Assembly (NCBI RefSeq): GCF_028765575.1
Contig: NZ_JARACO010000003.1
Span: forward strand, 124,001-188,000
From: Aliivibrio sp. S3MY1
Lineage (GTDB): Bacteria; Pseudomonadota; Gammaproteobacteria; Enterobacterales; Vibrionaceae
Reading direction: 5' to 3'
DNA length: 64,000 nucleotides
Of this stretch, positions 27,521 through 37,013 are shown piece by piece. The position numbers and the translations under genes are program-made. Position 1 is the first letter of the stretch. Each line of letters begins with the position of its first letter. The notes beneath the pieces were generated by a model that was not told where the DNA came from, ran no database searches, and saw only the letters and a program-made list of their open reading frames with translations.

Positions 27521-27812
27521 GTTTCATCTCTCTTTTTTTGTTAACGCAAGACTAAAGTTGTGTTTGTAGGGAAGTCTTAATAATGTGATCATATAGCATT
27601 AATAGTATGGAGAATGAACGTTATATGCTGTGACTAATCTATAACATTAATAATATTGATAGAGATATCACTCTCATTTATTAAATATGATTTTTGTCGT
27701 CACGTGAGTAATTTGTCGTTAACTTCATCGTCAAGTTATTGTTTTCGAGAAATTTGTGACGCATACTAGAGCTAATAATAAATAAAAAACTGTGTTCTAT
27801 TGGAGAAGCTTC

Positions 27813-28163
27813 ATGGCTGAAGAAACGATTTTTAGTAAAATTATTCGCAAAGAGATCCCTGCGGATGTGATTTATCAAGATGATTTAGTTACGGCGTTTC
27901 GTGATATTAACCCACGAGCACCAAGCCACGTTTTAATCATTCCAAACAAATTGATCCCAACCACGAATGATATAGAGGCTGAGGATGAGTTAGTGATGGG
28001 GCGCTTATTTACGGTTGCTAAGAAAATAGCAAAAGAAGAAGGCATTGCTGATGAAGGTTATCGCTTGATCGTTAACTGTAATCCGCATGGTGGCCAAGAG
28101 GTTTACCATATTCATATGCACCTTGTGGGCGGTCGTCCATTAGGTCCAATGCTGTTAAGTTAA
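27813..28163 (+). CDS. hinT: HIT family purine nucleoside phosphoramidase
   Basis: A 116-aa HIT protein with the triad motif HIHMHLVGG and the start [20 protein letters not shown]. It hydrolyses AMP-lysine-type phosphoramidates in the cytoplasm. The start at 27813 has GGAG upstream and gives the normal length; the frame could extend to 27792. First gene of the hinT-ycfL-lpoB-thiK-ycfP neighbourhood known from enterobacteria, though here a terminator separates it from the lipoprotein genes. Confidence 0.95.
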   Translation: MAEETIFSKIIRKEIPADVIYQDDLVTAFRDINPRAPSHVLIIPNKLIPTTNDIEAEDELVMGRLFTVAKKIAKEEGIADEGYRLIVNCNPHGGQEVYHIHMHLVGGRPLGPMLLS

Positions 28164-28176
28164 TAGTTCTTTATAA

Positions 28177-28210
28177 TAAGGCTCCTATGTTTTTGGGGCC
28201 TTAATTTTTT
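28177..28210 (+). terminator. Intrinsic terminator of hinT
   Basis: TAAGGCTCC (28177-28185) pairs with GGGGCCTTA (28195-28203), with one G-T wobble, followed by ATTTTTTC. Confidence 0.8.
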
Positions 28211-28234
28211 CAACTAAAGAGTTAGTCTATTTAA

Positions 28235-29632
28235 ATGACATCATTATTTAAAAAATCCACCATTCTCTCTTTTGCCCTAATGCTTTCAGGGTGTGCCAAC
28301 CTGTCTGTTGGAAATCTATTTAGCCATTACACGGCTCAAACTGACGAAACCTATCAATTAGTTAAAAATGGTGAGGCTAAGATTGCCTACAGCGAAGAAG
28401 CCCCTGAAGTAGGAGGCCCCATTTTAGATAATTTAGAACGTGGTCGTATTGCTTTATTGAGTGAGCAATATGCATCTAGCCAGTCTGATTTTGAAATTGC
28501 AGAGCAAGAAGTAAGAGTTCAAAGTGACCAAGCTGTCATCTCTGTATCAGATTCTGCGAACCAAGTTGGTTCATTAGTGACTAACGATAACTTGATCGAT
28601 TATAAACCTGCAGATTATGAGTTGGGTTATTTGCACCTTTACCTTTCATTGAATTATTTAAAAAATAATGATTTAGAAGGGGCGTTGATTGAAGTTAGAA
28701 AAGCAAACTATATTCAAGAACAAGCGAAGCGAGATAGAGAAAAGGATCTACGTTCAGCAGAAAAAGACGCTAAGAAGCAGGGTGTAGATGCTAATGTTGG
28801 TGCAATTTTAGCTAATTATCCTGATGTAGGTAATAAGCTGGCTGCAGTTCAAAATGGCTATCTTTTCTACTATTCTGGCTTGTTGTTTGAGACTAATCGA
28901 AATTATAGTGATGCTTATATTGATTATAAGCGAGCACTTGCGGTTGCTCCGAATAATAAAACAGTGATTGAATCTGTACAACGTCTTGCTCGTCGACTTG
29001 GAATGCGTAATGACATTAAAATGTTAGAGAAGCAGTATGGTGCGTATCAAGCTCCTAATCGCTCTGATAGTCGTGTGATTATCATTGATGAGCAAGGAAT
29101 CGTCCCTCAGCTATCTGACTGGCGATTACGTTTACCAATGTGGGACAGTCAGGGTAATTTTGTTCAGTATAATTTATCGTTACCTTACTATAAGCAAGTG
29201 AAACGTGAAGTCTTCTCTCCACTTAAAGTGAACACGCAAAGTGTCGCGACTGATCGTTTGTCTGACGTTACATTGATGGCGCGTAATGATCTTAATGAGC
29301 GGATGCCTGCCATGGTTATTCGCCAAGCGCTGCGAGTAGTAGCAAAAGATGAATTGCGAAAAACATCACGAAATACCAAAGAAGAAGAATTAGCGAATGC
29401 TGTACTAACTATTTTTAATACACTGACAGAGCAGCCTGATACGCGTAGTTGGCAAACATTACCATCACTAATTAGCGTAACCAGCTTGAATGTTGTTGCG
29501 GGTGAAAATAAAATTCAATACCTAGGGAATGAACTAGACTTTACAGTAAAGGAAGGACATACCGTTATAGTTTGGGTTTCAAGGCAAGGAAACTCGGTCA
29601 CATGGTGGCATAAACAATTAGGAGAAATATAA
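28235..29632 (+). CDS. COG3014-type outer-membrane lipoprotein, helical-repeat
   Basis: A 465-aa lipoprotein: lipobox ALMLSGC near residue 20, Ser/Ala-rich after the Cys. Residues ~60-260 are helical with TPR-like units (YLHLYLSLNYLKNNDLEGAL, FYYSGLLFETNRNYSDAYID). It belongs to the uncharacterised COG3014 family, which in vibrios sits directly before ycfL and lpoB. Its stop overlaps the ycfL start (TAATG), so the three lipoprotein genes are translationally coupled or co-transcribed. A role together with LpoB at the envelope is an inference from context. Confidence 0.8.
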   Translation: MTSLFKKSTILSFALMLSGCANLSVGNLFSHYTAQTDETYQLVKNGEAKIAYSEEAPEVGGPILDNLERGRIALLSEQYASSQSDFEIAEQEVRVQSDQAVISVSDSANQVGSLVTNDNLIDYKPADYELGYLHLYLSLNYLKNNDLEGALIEVRKANYIQEQAKRDREKDLRSAEKDAKKQGVDANVGAILANYPDVGNKLAAVQNGYLFYYSGLLFETNRNYSDAYIDYKRALAVAPNNKTVIESVQRLARRLGMRNDIKMLEKQYGAYQAPNRSDSRVIIIDEQGIVPQLSDWRLRLPMWDSQGNFVQYNLSLPYYKQVKREVFSPLKVNTQSVATDRLSDVTLMARNDLNERMPAMVIRQALRVVAKDELRKTSRNTKEEELANAVLTIFNTLTEQPDTRSWQTLPSLISVTSLNVVAGENKIQYLGNELDFTVKEGHTVIVWVSRQGNSVTWWHKQLGEI

Positions 29633-30021
29633 TGAAAAAATGGCTTATCGTATTCTTGTTACCATTGGCATTAGCAGCGTGCAGTTCAAGTCAAACCGCT
29701 GGTATTAGCGTAGACAGCAGTACTCAGAAAGTGTTATTTGGTGATAATGTACTTGGACATCGTTTATCGGTTGAACAGATAAGTACTCAAGACAACAATG
29801 GCCTGGTTCGAGGTGTTGTGTCAGTTACAAGTAAATTCTCAGGGGATCAACAACTTCAATACCGTTTTTATTGGTATGATGCTCAAGGGCTAGAAGTGAA
29901 TGGTTCTGATTCACCTTGGCGTACTTTTATTGTTCGTGGTTTAGATACAATGAGCATTCAAGGTGTGGCACTAAAACCTGAAGCAACGCAATTCCGTGTT
30001 CAAATTCGTACATTAGAATAA
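29632..30021 (+). CDS. ycfL: YcfL family lipoprotein
   Basis: A 129-aa small lipoprotein with lipobox LALAAC followed by SSSQ, then an Ig-like beta domain (QLQYRFYWYDAQGLEVNG, PWRTFIVRGLDTMSIQGVAL). The family is conserved next to lpoB; its function is not established. ATG 29632 shares one base with the preceding stop and has AGGAG upstream. Confidence 0.88.
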   Translation: MKKWLIVFLLPLALAACSSSQTAGISVDSSTQKVLFGDNVLGHRLSVEQISTQDNNGLVRGVVSVTSKFSGDQQLQYRFYWYDAQGLEVNGSDSPWRTFIVRGLDTMSIQGVALKPEATQFRVQIRTLE

Positions 30022-30066
30022 CCTTCTATAATTTAAAATAGAAACCACTTACTAGGGGAAAATAAA

Positions 30067-30657
30067 ATGAAAAAAAGTGTTGTTGCATTATTAGGCTTGG
30101 CTGTATTACTCGGTGGTTGTTCTAATAAAGTAAGTTACGGTGATGCTCAAGCGGTTGAAACAACAACAGTAGATTTTGGCTCAACGGATCTACAAAAGAT
30201 TGCGGCTGAAATGACAGAAAGCATGCTGTCTTCTGGCGCCGTTGCTCAAATTACTCAAGGTAATCGTCCAATCGTTTTTGTTGAGAGCATCAAGAATAAA
30301 ACAAGCGAGCACATTGATACGGAATCAGTAACCGATTCAATCAGTACTAAACTGCTTAATTCTGGTAAGTTCCGTTTTGTAGATATGGATCGTGTAGAAG
30401 CGGTACGTTCGCAACTTAACTTCCAAAACAATGATGAGCTAGTAAACCAAAATACAGCAATTCAATTTGGTAAAATGGTCGGCGCTCAATACATGCTTTA
30501 TGGCAACCTTTCTAGCATCGTAAAAAATGCAGGTAGCGACAAAGACGTTTACTACAAAATGACAATGCGTTTAATGGATTTAGAAACAGGCCTAATCGAA
30601 TGGGCTGATGAAACAGAGATCCGTAAGCAGCAAGAGAAAAGCTTATTAGGTTGGTAA
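30067..30657 (+). CDS. lpoB: Penicillin-binding protein activator LpoB
   Basis: A 196-aa outer-membrane lipoprotein (lipobox VLLGGC). The globular TolB-N-like domain includes RPIVFVESIKNKTSEHIDTE, LLNSGKFRFVDMDRVEAVRS and GAQYMLYGNLSSI. In E. coli LpoB crosses the wall and activates the bifunctional synthase PBP1B. The Pro-rich linker of the E. coli protein is much shorter here, which affects reach. Third gene of the lipoprotein operon; a strong terminator follows. Confidence 0.92.
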   Translation: MKKSVVALLGLAVLLGGCSNKVSYGDAQAVETTTVDFGSTDLQKIAAEMTESMLSSGAVAQITQGNRPIVFVESIKNKTSEHIDTESVTDSISTKLLNSGKFRFVDMDRVEAVRSQLNFQNNDELVNQNTAIQFGKMVGAQYMLYGNLSSIVKNAGSDKDVYYKMTMRLMDLETGLIEWADETEIRKQQEKSLLGW

Positions 30658-30685
30658 TTCCTCAACTCTAATTTGATGAGATGAA

Positions 30686-30718
30686 AGCCAGAGCGGGAAA
30701 CTGCTCTGGCTTTTTTTA
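30686..30718 (+). terminator. Intrinsic terminator after lpoB
   Basis: AGCCAGAGC (30686-30694) and GCTCTGGCT (30703-30711), followed by a T-run. Confidence 0.95.
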
Positions 30719-30810
30719 TATGAAAACGTATTAATTTCTTTCAATCAAAGCTTGGGAAAAGTGGTGGAAAGGAGTATAAAGGTGTTAGATAAATCAAAGA
30801 GAGAAATGCT

Positions 30811-31149
30811 ATGAAACTGAATAAGTTAGAAAGTAAAAATCGTCGTATTCGTAAAAAGTTATACTTAGGTGAGTTTGCGATACTTGGTTTTGAAGTAAGC
30901 TGTACTACTGAATTTAAAGACTTTGACCAATATGATGTATTCGTAGATGACTTCATTGATTACATCAACAGCATTGAGCTATGTTTTGGTGGTGGTGGCC
31001 TAGAGCTATTTGAAGGCTTTATCTGTTCAACTGAGCGTTACCGTTCAGCAACAGCAGAAGAGCAGCTTCTAGTGGCTAACTGGTTAGACAGCCGTCCTGA
31101 AGTGAAAAAAGTAGAGATCAGCGAACTAGTTGATGCTAACTACCTATAA
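30811..31149 (+). CDS. yggL: YggL family (DUF469) protein
   Basis: A 112-aa protein that matches YggL: basic start (NRRIRKKLYLGEFAILGFEV), VDDFIDYINS, CFGGGGLELFEGFI and a C-terminal WLDSRPEVKKVEISELVDA. YggL is a small cytoplasmic protein linked to the large ribosomal subunit in E. coli. In enterobacteria yggL is beside trmB and mutY, so its place here, inserted between lpoB and thiK, differs. Confidence 0.9.
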   Translation: MKLNKLESKNRRIRKKLYLGEFAILGFEVSCTTEFKDFDQYDVFVDDFIDYINSIELCFGGGGLELFEGFICSTERYRSATAEEQLLVANWLDSRPEVKKVEISELVDANYL

Positions 31150-31174
31150 TTTTGATTGTCGATAAATCAGAATG

Positions 31175-31208
31175 AAAAAATCCGCCTTTGTTGGCGGATT
31201 TTTTGTTT
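31175..31208. terminator. Bidirectional terminator between yggL and the methyltransferase gene
   Basis: AAAAAATCCGCC (31175-31186) pairs with GGCGGATTTTTT (31193-31204) between convergent genes. Confidence 0.93.
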
Positions 31209-31233
31209 TTGACCTTTAAACTCTAGGTATGGA

Positions 31234-31977
31234 TTATTTCTTCACACAAACTACGATAGCATTGCCTGAACCATCATTTAATGGCGTGATTTTTTCATAA
31301 TCATGTTCAAACATATGAACCTCAAAGTAAGGTTCTAACAGTGTTTTCAGTTGCTCAAAATCAACCGCAACCATTGGGTGCTTGTCATCCCAAGCTTCGG
31401 TTACACCATCTGTTGTCTTTTCTATCTTTAGCAATAAGTGTTGTTGCTCACCTTCTCCGCAATAGTTCCAACCTGATTGGAAGCTAAATTGGCTGCCTTC
31501 ATGCTCTGCTGGATGTTTTACAAATGAGCGATTGTCGATCTTGTTTCTTGCTACAGAGTTAAAGCAAAAAACACCTTCAGGTTTTAAGGCCGCATGAGCA
31601 CTGGCAATGCATTCTGATAGTTTTTCAATATTCGCATTGTAGTGAATCGAGTAGAGAAAACAGGTGATTAAATCCAGAGGTTCTTCAACCTTGAAATTAC
31701 TCATATCATGCAAAATAAACTCAGCGTCAGGGTTACGCTGTTTTGCAATATCAAGCATAGGTTGGTTTATGTCTAACCCTTTTGCTTGATATCCATAATT
31801 AATAAAGTGTTTAACATGTGGGCCTGTACCACACGCTAAATCGAGATAATCTCTTCCTTGATTACCAAAGATTTGATGCATACGACGAACAAAGTTACTT
31901 TGCTCTTGATAATCGATATCAGCACACATTAAATCGTAATAGCCAGATAAATCAGTATATAAAGCGTTAGAGGACAT
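31234..31977 (-). CDS. Class I SAM-dependent methyltransferase
   Basis: A 247-aa Rossmann-fold methyltransferase. Motif I is YLDLACGTGPHVKHF, an acidic residue at the end of strand 2 is in AKGLDINQPMLDIAK, and FILHDMSNFKVEEPLDLITC covers motif II. The C-terminal half has a beta subdomain as in small-molecule methyltransferases. The substrate cannot be inferred. It is divergent from thiK and convergent with yggL, so it is a separate unit. Confidence 0.85.
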   Translation of the reverse strand: MSSNALYTDLSGYYDLMCADIDYQEQSNFVRRMHQIFGNQGRDYLDLACGTGPHVKHFINYGYQAKGLDINQPMLDIAKQRNPDAEFILHDMSNFKVEEPLDLITCFLYSIHYNANIEKLSECIASAHAALKPEGVFCFNSVARNKIDNRSFVKHPAEHEGSQFSFQSGWNYCGEGEQQHLLLKIEKTTDGVTEAWDDKHPMVAVDFEQLKTLLEPYFEVHMFEHDYEKITPLNDGSGNAIVVCVKK

Positions 31978-32258
31978 TATAGTCTATCCAAAATAACACC
32001 AGTCTACTTTAAGTGTTTGATTAACCGCTTATTTGGAAAGGTATGTAGTAAGTACGTCTGATGAGGAACTGTATAATAGTTCCCCTTAAAGAGACGCGTA
32101 GGGCGCGGATAATAATCCAATTTCTTAGGTTTGAATAGAGAAAACTATTAAGATTTTGAAATCAATTTTTAATGCAAATTCGAGACAGAATAAAAGCACT
32201 TGGTTAATTGTGATAAACTTTTATAAGTTTATGTTATTACGAGATTTATGGGGTAGAT

Positions 32259-33089
32259 ATGGATATTAATTTTGATGGCTTTGGGTTAAATACTGACAAA
32301 GTATCGTTACTGTCTGGCGGATTAACTAATGCCTGTTTAAAAGTCGAAGCGAAAGAGGGAACTTTTGTTTGGCGTCCGGTATCTGAACAAGCCAAAGTAC
32401 TTGGGGCAAATAGAGACAAAGAACAAGTCATATTAACAGCATTGCAAGCAGTGTCTTTTGCCCCGAATGTTTACGGCTCAAATGATGAGGGTCTATTGGT
32501 TGAATGGTTTAAGGGTGATGTGATTGAGCTGGATAAAGCCAAAGACGTTGCCGTTGAACTATTGGTATCCGTTCATCAACTTGCTTTGGATAGGTTTAAC
32601 GATGAGTTTAAAAATGATGTGATGAGCATAAAATCACGTATTTTGAGTTATTGGTCATCATTAGAACCGGAAAACCAGACAAGTGAAATGCACGCTTATG
32701 TTGATTATTTCTCTCAAGAAGATGAACGGCCGTTGTTTGAACCTTGCTTATGTCACTTCGATATTGGTGCTTATAATATTATTGTCAAAGAGCAAGGGTA
32801 TGGCTTAATTGATTGGGAATACGCTTCTATCGGAGATCCTAGTCAAGATTTAGCAACCATGATCATCGCGAATCAATTTGATGCTGATGAGGTTATTCAT
32901 CGCTATTGTATGCAAAGAGGTCTTGATGAAAATGAATGGCTATATTCGGTAAAATACTGGACACCTTGGGTCTGCTTTATGGGGGCATTATGGTTTTTGT
33001 TAGGTCACCAATTACTCAAAGACGATTGCTATCAAGAGTTAGCTGAACGAGAAATGAGTAAGTTAAAGCAATTAATGCCATTAATTTAA
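32259..33089 (+). CDS. thiK: Thiamine/choline kinase-like phosphotransferase
   Basis: A 276-aa APH-fold kinase with the Brenner motif LCHFDIGAYNIIV (usually HxDxxxxN; here HFDIGAYN) and the metal-binding Asp in GLIDWEYASIGDPSQDLATM. In E. coli thiamine kinase ThiK (YcfN) occupies this position between lpoB and nagZ-ycfP, so thiamine salvage is the likely role. The alternative is a related choline kinase. GGGGTAGAT precedes ATG 32259. The 281-bp upstream gap shows no recognisable TPP riboswitch. Confidence 0.78.
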   Translation: MDINFDGFGLNTDKVSLLSGGLTNACLKVEAKEGTFVWRPVSEQAKVLGANRDKEQVILTALQAVSFAPNVYGSNDEGLLVEWFKGDVIELDKAKDVAVELLVSVHQLALDRFNDEFKNDVMSIKSRILSYWSSLEPENQTSEMHAYVDYFSQEDERPLFEPCLCHFDIGAYNIIVKEQGYGLIDWEYASIGDPSQDLATMIIANQFDADEVIHRYCMQRGLDENEWLYSVKYWTPWVCFMGALWFLLGHQLLKDDCYQELAEREMSKLKQLMPLI

Positions 33090-33223
33090 AAATAAACCCG
33101 CAATTATCTAGGTTAGATCACTGTTCTCAGTTTTGCTCAGGTTAATGGCTTTAAAACCATAATTTTCATGGTAGATTAAATTGACTTATATGGACTAATT
33201 CTTATTCAGGAACAGGGGGAAAC

Positions 33224-33775
33224 ATGATTATTTATCTTCACGGCTTCGACTCAACAAGCCCAGGTAATCATGAGAAAGTGGTACAACTTCAATTTATCGA
33301 TGAAGATGTTCGTTTCATTAATTACAGCACTCTGCATCCTAAGCATGATATGCAGCACTTATTGAAAGAAGTACATAAGGTTATTGAGCAAGCGGGCGAT
33401 CCAAACCCAATTATTTGTGGTGTAGGCCTTGGTGGCTTTTGGGCTGAACGTATTGGCTTCTTATGCGGTATTCGTCAGGTTATTTTTAATCCTAACTTGC
33501 ATCCAGAAGTGAATATGGAAGGACGTATTTACCGACCTGAAGAGTATGCTGACATTGCGACCAAGTGCGTAGATAAATTCCGTCAAAAGAATAAAGAGCA
33601 TTGTTTATGTATTTTATCTAAGAGCGATGAGATTCGTGATAACTCAGATAGTGCAACGGAGCTTGAACCTTATTACCAAATTATTTGGGACGAGAATGAA
33701 ACGCATAAGTTCAAGAAAATCTCTCAGCACTTACAAGTAATGAAAGCATTTAAAGAGGCTGAAACCTTAATTTAA
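33224..33775 (+). CDS. ycfP: YcfP family alpha/beta-hydrolase-like protein
   Basis: A 183-aa protein nearly colinear with E. coli Ycf[54 protein letters not shown] and [12 protein letters not shown]. The nucleophile elbow reads GVGLGG, without the Ser of GxSxG, so it is probably not a classical hydrolase. Function unknown. It follows thiK after 134 bp; nagZ, which separates them in E. coli, is absent here. Confidence 0.92.
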   Translation: MIIYLHGFDSTSPGNHEKVVQLQFIDEDVRFINYSTLHPKHDMQHLLKEVHKVIEQAGDPNPIICGVGLGGFWAERIGFLCGIRQVIFNPNLHPEVNMEGRIYRPEEYADIATKCVDKFRQKNKEHCLCILSKSDEIRDNSDSATELEPYYQIIWDENETHKFKKISQHLQVMKAFKEAETLI

Positions 33776-33825
33776 TGTCTGCTTTGTAAATGCTATTTAA
33801 GTATAAGAACGACAGGCAACATAAT

Positions 33826-33856
33826 AAAAACCTCACATTAGCGTGAGGTTTTTTTG
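33826..33856 (+). terminator. Intrinsic terminator of ycfP
   Basis: AAAAACCTCAC (33826-33836) pairs with GTGAGGTTTTT (33843-33853). Confidence 0.9.
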
Positions 33857-33988
33857 ATCTGAACCAAGGAAATCATTTTCTGTTACAAAATAGTATAATT
33901 TCCTCATTTGTTTTACACCTCAAAATAAATCTTATGTATAACATCTATATCTGCTTGATAACATCCGAAATGCGGATATATAATACTC

Positions 33989-34071
33989 ATACCAATTCCA
34001 GTAATTATCTAATCATTATTAAGCGATTTTCCTGCGTAATAAATAGATCATCTAATTAATTACATTGGTAT
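33989..34071. repeat. Palindromic ATACCAAT...ATTGGTAT intergenic repeat, copy 1
   Basis: An 83-bp element with ATACCAAT at 33989-33996 and ATTGGTAT at 34064-34071. An inner pair GTAATTA (34001-34007) and TAATTAC (34057-34063) extends the stem. A second element with the same ends is at 44590-44648. Such short vibrio intergenic palindromes resemble MITEs. It occupies the 380-bp gap upstream of ndh, where no gene is visible. Confidence 0.7.
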
Positions 34072-34236
34072 AAAAACAAAAAAGAAGCATAAATTGCTCA
34101 AGTTAGCGTAACGTGAACGCTGTTTCCTCAAGACTCTGATTTTTGTACTGCTTAGTTAGCAAACAAAGAGAGCACACATTTTTTAATCTGAGTAGATCAG
34201 GTTGATGCCGTTTTTATTTTTTAGAGGAAGATTGCA

Positions 34237-35526
34237 ATGACTAAGATTGTTATTGTTGGTGGTGGAGCTGGTGGTTTAGAGCTTGCTACTAAATTTGGTC
34301 GTACATTAGGTCGTAAAGGTCGCGCAGAAGTTACTTTGGTTGATCGTAAAGCAAGCCATTTATGGAAACCATTGCTTCATGAAGTAGCAACTGGCTCTTT
34401 AGATGAAGGTGTTGATGCAATCAGTTACCGTGCTCATGCAAGAAATCATTTTTTTGATTTTCAAATGGGTAGTTTATGCGATATCAATCGTGAACGTAAA
34501 TTCATCACATTGGCTGAAATTAAAGACGAGCATGATGAAGTACTTATTCCGACAAGAGAAATTGAGTATGACTATTTAATTCTTGCGATTGGTTCGATAT
34601 CGAATGATTTCAATACGCCAGGGGTTCGTGACAACTGTATCTTCCTAGACAGTCCTGAGCAAGCTCACCGTTTCCGTACTGAAATGAATAACCAGTTCTT
34701 AAAACTTCATATGCACCCAACACAAAAAACAGTTGATATAGCGATTGTTGGTGCAGGTGCGACAGGTGTTGAGCTTTCTGCTGAACTTCATAATGCGGTT
34801 AAAGAGCTGCGTTTATATGGTTTTGGTGATTTAGATTCTGCAAAATTAAACGTAAACCTAGTTGAAGCGGGTGAGCGTATTCTTCCTGCATTACCACCGC
34901 GTATTTCTGCAGCAGCACACAGTGAGCTAACTAAACTGGGTGTAAATGTAAGAACGACAACAATGGTAACAAAGGCAGATTCTGAAGGTTTGCATACCAA
35001 AGATGGCGAACTTATTCCTGCTCAGATCATGGTATGGGCTGCGGGCATCAAGGCACCAGATTTCATGAAAGACATTGCAGGGTTAGAAACTAACCGTATT
35101 AATCAGCTTGTTGTTAAACCAACGCTACAAACGACGCGTGATGACGACATTTTCGTTATTGGTGATTTAGCCTCATGTGAAAAAGCAGATGGTGGTTTTG
35201 TTCCTCCTCGTGCTCAAGCTGCTCACCAAATGGCAAGTCATGCGTTTAAAAACATTGTGGCTAAAATGACAGACCGTGACATGAAACCATACGTATATAA
35301 AGATCATGGTTCTTTAGTTTCACTAAGTAACTTCTCAACGGTTGGTAGCTTGATGGGGAATTTAACCAAAGGCTCTATGATGGTTGAAGGGCGTATTGCT
35401 CGTATTGTGTACATTTCACTGTATCGTATGCACCAGATTGCATTGCATGGCGTGTTTAAAACAACCTTAATTATGTTGGTTGGCCGTATTAACCGAGTAC
35501 TTCGTCCAAACTTAAAACTTCACTAA
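34237..35526 (+). CDS. ndh: Type II NADH:quinone oxidoreductase
   Basis: A 429-aa flavoprotein. The FAD-binding GxGxxG is at the N-terminus ([18 protein letters not shown]), the NADH-binding one is at about residue 170 ([19 protein letters not shown]), and a second FAD motif is [13 protein letters not shown]. The C-terminal segment ([20 protein letters not shown]) is amphipathic and binds the inner membrane. It transfers electrons from NADH to quinone without pumping protons. AGAGGAAG precedes ATG. Monocistronic. Confidence 0.96.
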   Translation: MTKIVIVGGGAGGLELATKFGRTLGRKGRAEVTLVDRKASHLWKPLLHEVATGSLDEGVDAISYRAHARNHFFDFQMGSLCDINRERKFITLAEIKDEHDEVLIPTREIEYDYLILAIGSISNDFNTPGVRDNCIFLDSPEQAHRFRTEMNNQFLKLHMHPTQKTVDIAIVGAGATGVELSAELHNAVKELRLYGFGDLDSAKLNVNLVEAGERILPALPPRISAAAHSELTKLGVNVRTTTMVTKADSEGLHTKDGELIPAQIMVWAAGIKAPDFMKDIAGLETNRINQLVVKPTLQTTRDDDIFVIGDLASCEKADGGFVPPRAQAAHQMASHAFKNIVAKMTDRDMKPYVYKDHGSLVSLSNFSTVGSLMGNLTKGSMMVEGRIARIVYISLYRMHQIALHGVFKTTLIMLVGRINRVLRPNLKLH

Positions 35527-35552
35527 TCGGGTCGTTTTAAAACGAAATAGAT

Positions 35553-35590
35553 AAAAAGGCAGAAATACTTCAGTGTTTCTGCCTTTTTTT
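35553..35590 (+). terminator. Intrinsic terminator of ndh
   Basis: AAAAAGGCAGAAA pairs with TTTCTGCCTTTTTTT around a 10-nt loop. Confidence 0.93.
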
Positions 35591-35699
35591 ATGATGGGAT
35601 AACAAAAAATGTGCGCTAACTCACCGTAAATCATCTATAATGCGCGGCTAAATTATAGATCATTGAATACATAGACTGTTCGCTTAAGGAATCCACTTT

Positions 35700-37004
35700 A
35701 TGTCATTTTCATCTCAAGGTTTTTCACCTGAAGTCGTAAAAGCATTAACTGAATGTGGTTATCAGAAATTAACCCCAATCCAGCAAAAAGCCATTCCTTT
35801 GGCACGTAAAGGTCATGATATTCTTGCGAATGCTCAAACCGGTACTGGTAAAACGGCGGCATTTGCATTGCCTGTTATTCAGCAATTGCTTGATTCTAAA
35901 AAACGAGCAACTCGTCGCTCAGCACGTGCATTAATTTTAGCGCCAACGCGTGAGCTTGCAGAGCAGATCGCCGGTAATATCGCTGATTACACAAAATACA
36001 CCTCGTTATCAGTAACGGCGGTATTTGGTGGTAAAAAAATGTCTTCTCAAGAGAGAGCATTAGATCCTGGTGTTGATATCTTGGTTGCGACTCCTGGTCG
36101 TCTGCAAGAGCACATCGAAGAGGGTAATGTCTCTATCGCTAATCTTGAATTTTTAGTGTTTGATGAAGCTGACCGCATGTTAGATATGGGCTTTGTGAAC
36201 GCTATCCGTAATATCATGATGGAAGTGAACTCTGCACCACAAATCATGCTGTTCTCGGCAACGTCTTCTGCACAGATGAACAAGTTAGCGAGCGATATTC
36301 TACGTCGTCCAAAACGTGTTTCTGTTGACCGTGAAAATATGACCGCATCGACGATTGCTCACGTTGTTTATCCTGTCGATGAAGAGCGTAAAACCGAATT
36401 ATTATCAGAATTGATTGGCCGTAAAAACTGGCAACAAGTTCTGGTATTTGTAAACTACAAAGAGACAGCAAATAACATCGTTAAAGAGCTTAAGCTTGAT
36501 GGTATCAAAGCGGTTATTTGTCATGGTGATAAAGCACAAAGTGCTCGTCGTCGTGCATTAGAAGAGTTTAAAGAAGGTAAAGCACGCGTAATGGTTGCAA
36601 CCGATGTTGCTGCTCGTGGTCTTGATATTGCTGACTTACCACACGTAATTAACTACGATATGCCTTTCTTAGCAGAAGATTATGTTCACCGTATTGGTCG
36701 TACTGGTCGTGCTGGTAAAAAAGGTCATGCGGTTTCATTTGTTAGCCGTGAAGAAGAACTAACGGTTGTTCAAGTTGAAACACTAATTCAGCAACGTATT
36801 CATCGTGTAGTTCAAGCGGGTTACGAGCCTAAGAGCCGTGATGCTTACATTGAAAAAGTGAATACTAAAGCAGGATTTAGAGATCGTAAAGGTCGTACAA
36901 ATAACGCGACTAATGTGAATCAAGATCAGTCTTCTGCAGAACGTCGTATGCGTTTGAAAAATGTAATTCAAAAGAAAGCTGGTATTACTAAGCTTAAAAA
37001 GTAG
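35700..37004 (+). CDS. rhlE: DEAD-box ATP-dependent RNA helicase, RhlE type
   Basis: A 434-aa helicase with all core motifs: Q motif (GYQKLTPIQQKAIP), I ANAQTGTGKTAAF, Ia APTRELAEQ, II VFDEADRMLDMGF, III FSATSS, IV VLVFVNYK, V ATDVAARGLDI and VI HRIGRTGRAGKKG. A short basic C-terminal tail follows (NVIQKKAGITKLKK). It remodels RNA, probably in ribosome assembly or decay. Assignment to RhlE rather than another small DEAD-box subgroup is by general resemblance. A 149-aa gene follows after 9 bp. Confidence 0.93.
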   Translation: MSFSSQGFSPEVVKALTECGYQKLTPIQQKAIPLARKGHDILANAQTGTGKTAAFALPVIQQLLDSKKRATRRSARALILAPTRELAEQIAGNIADYTKYTSLSVTAVFGGKKMSSQERALDPGVDILVATPGRLQEHIEEGNVSIANLEFLVFDEADRMLDMGFVNAIRNIMMEVNSAPQIMLFSATSSAQMNKLASDILRRPKRVSVDRENMTASTIAHVVYPVDEERKTELLSELIGRKNWQQVLVFVNYKETANNIVKELKLDGIKAVICHGDKAQSARRRALEEFKEGKARVMVATDVAARGLDIADLPHVINYDMPFLAEDYVHRIGRTGRAGKKGHAVSFVSREEELTVVQVETLIQQRIHRVVQAGYEPKSRDAYIEKVNTKAGFRDRKGRTNNATNVNQDQSSAERRMRLKNVIQKKAGITKLKK

Positions 37005-37013
37005 GAGAGTAAA

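Noticed and set aside
31978-32258. TPP riboswitch upstream of thiK
   Set aside because: No CTGAG/ACC/TGA-type conserved elements found; only a short GGAACT/AGTTCC hairpin near 32065-32083.
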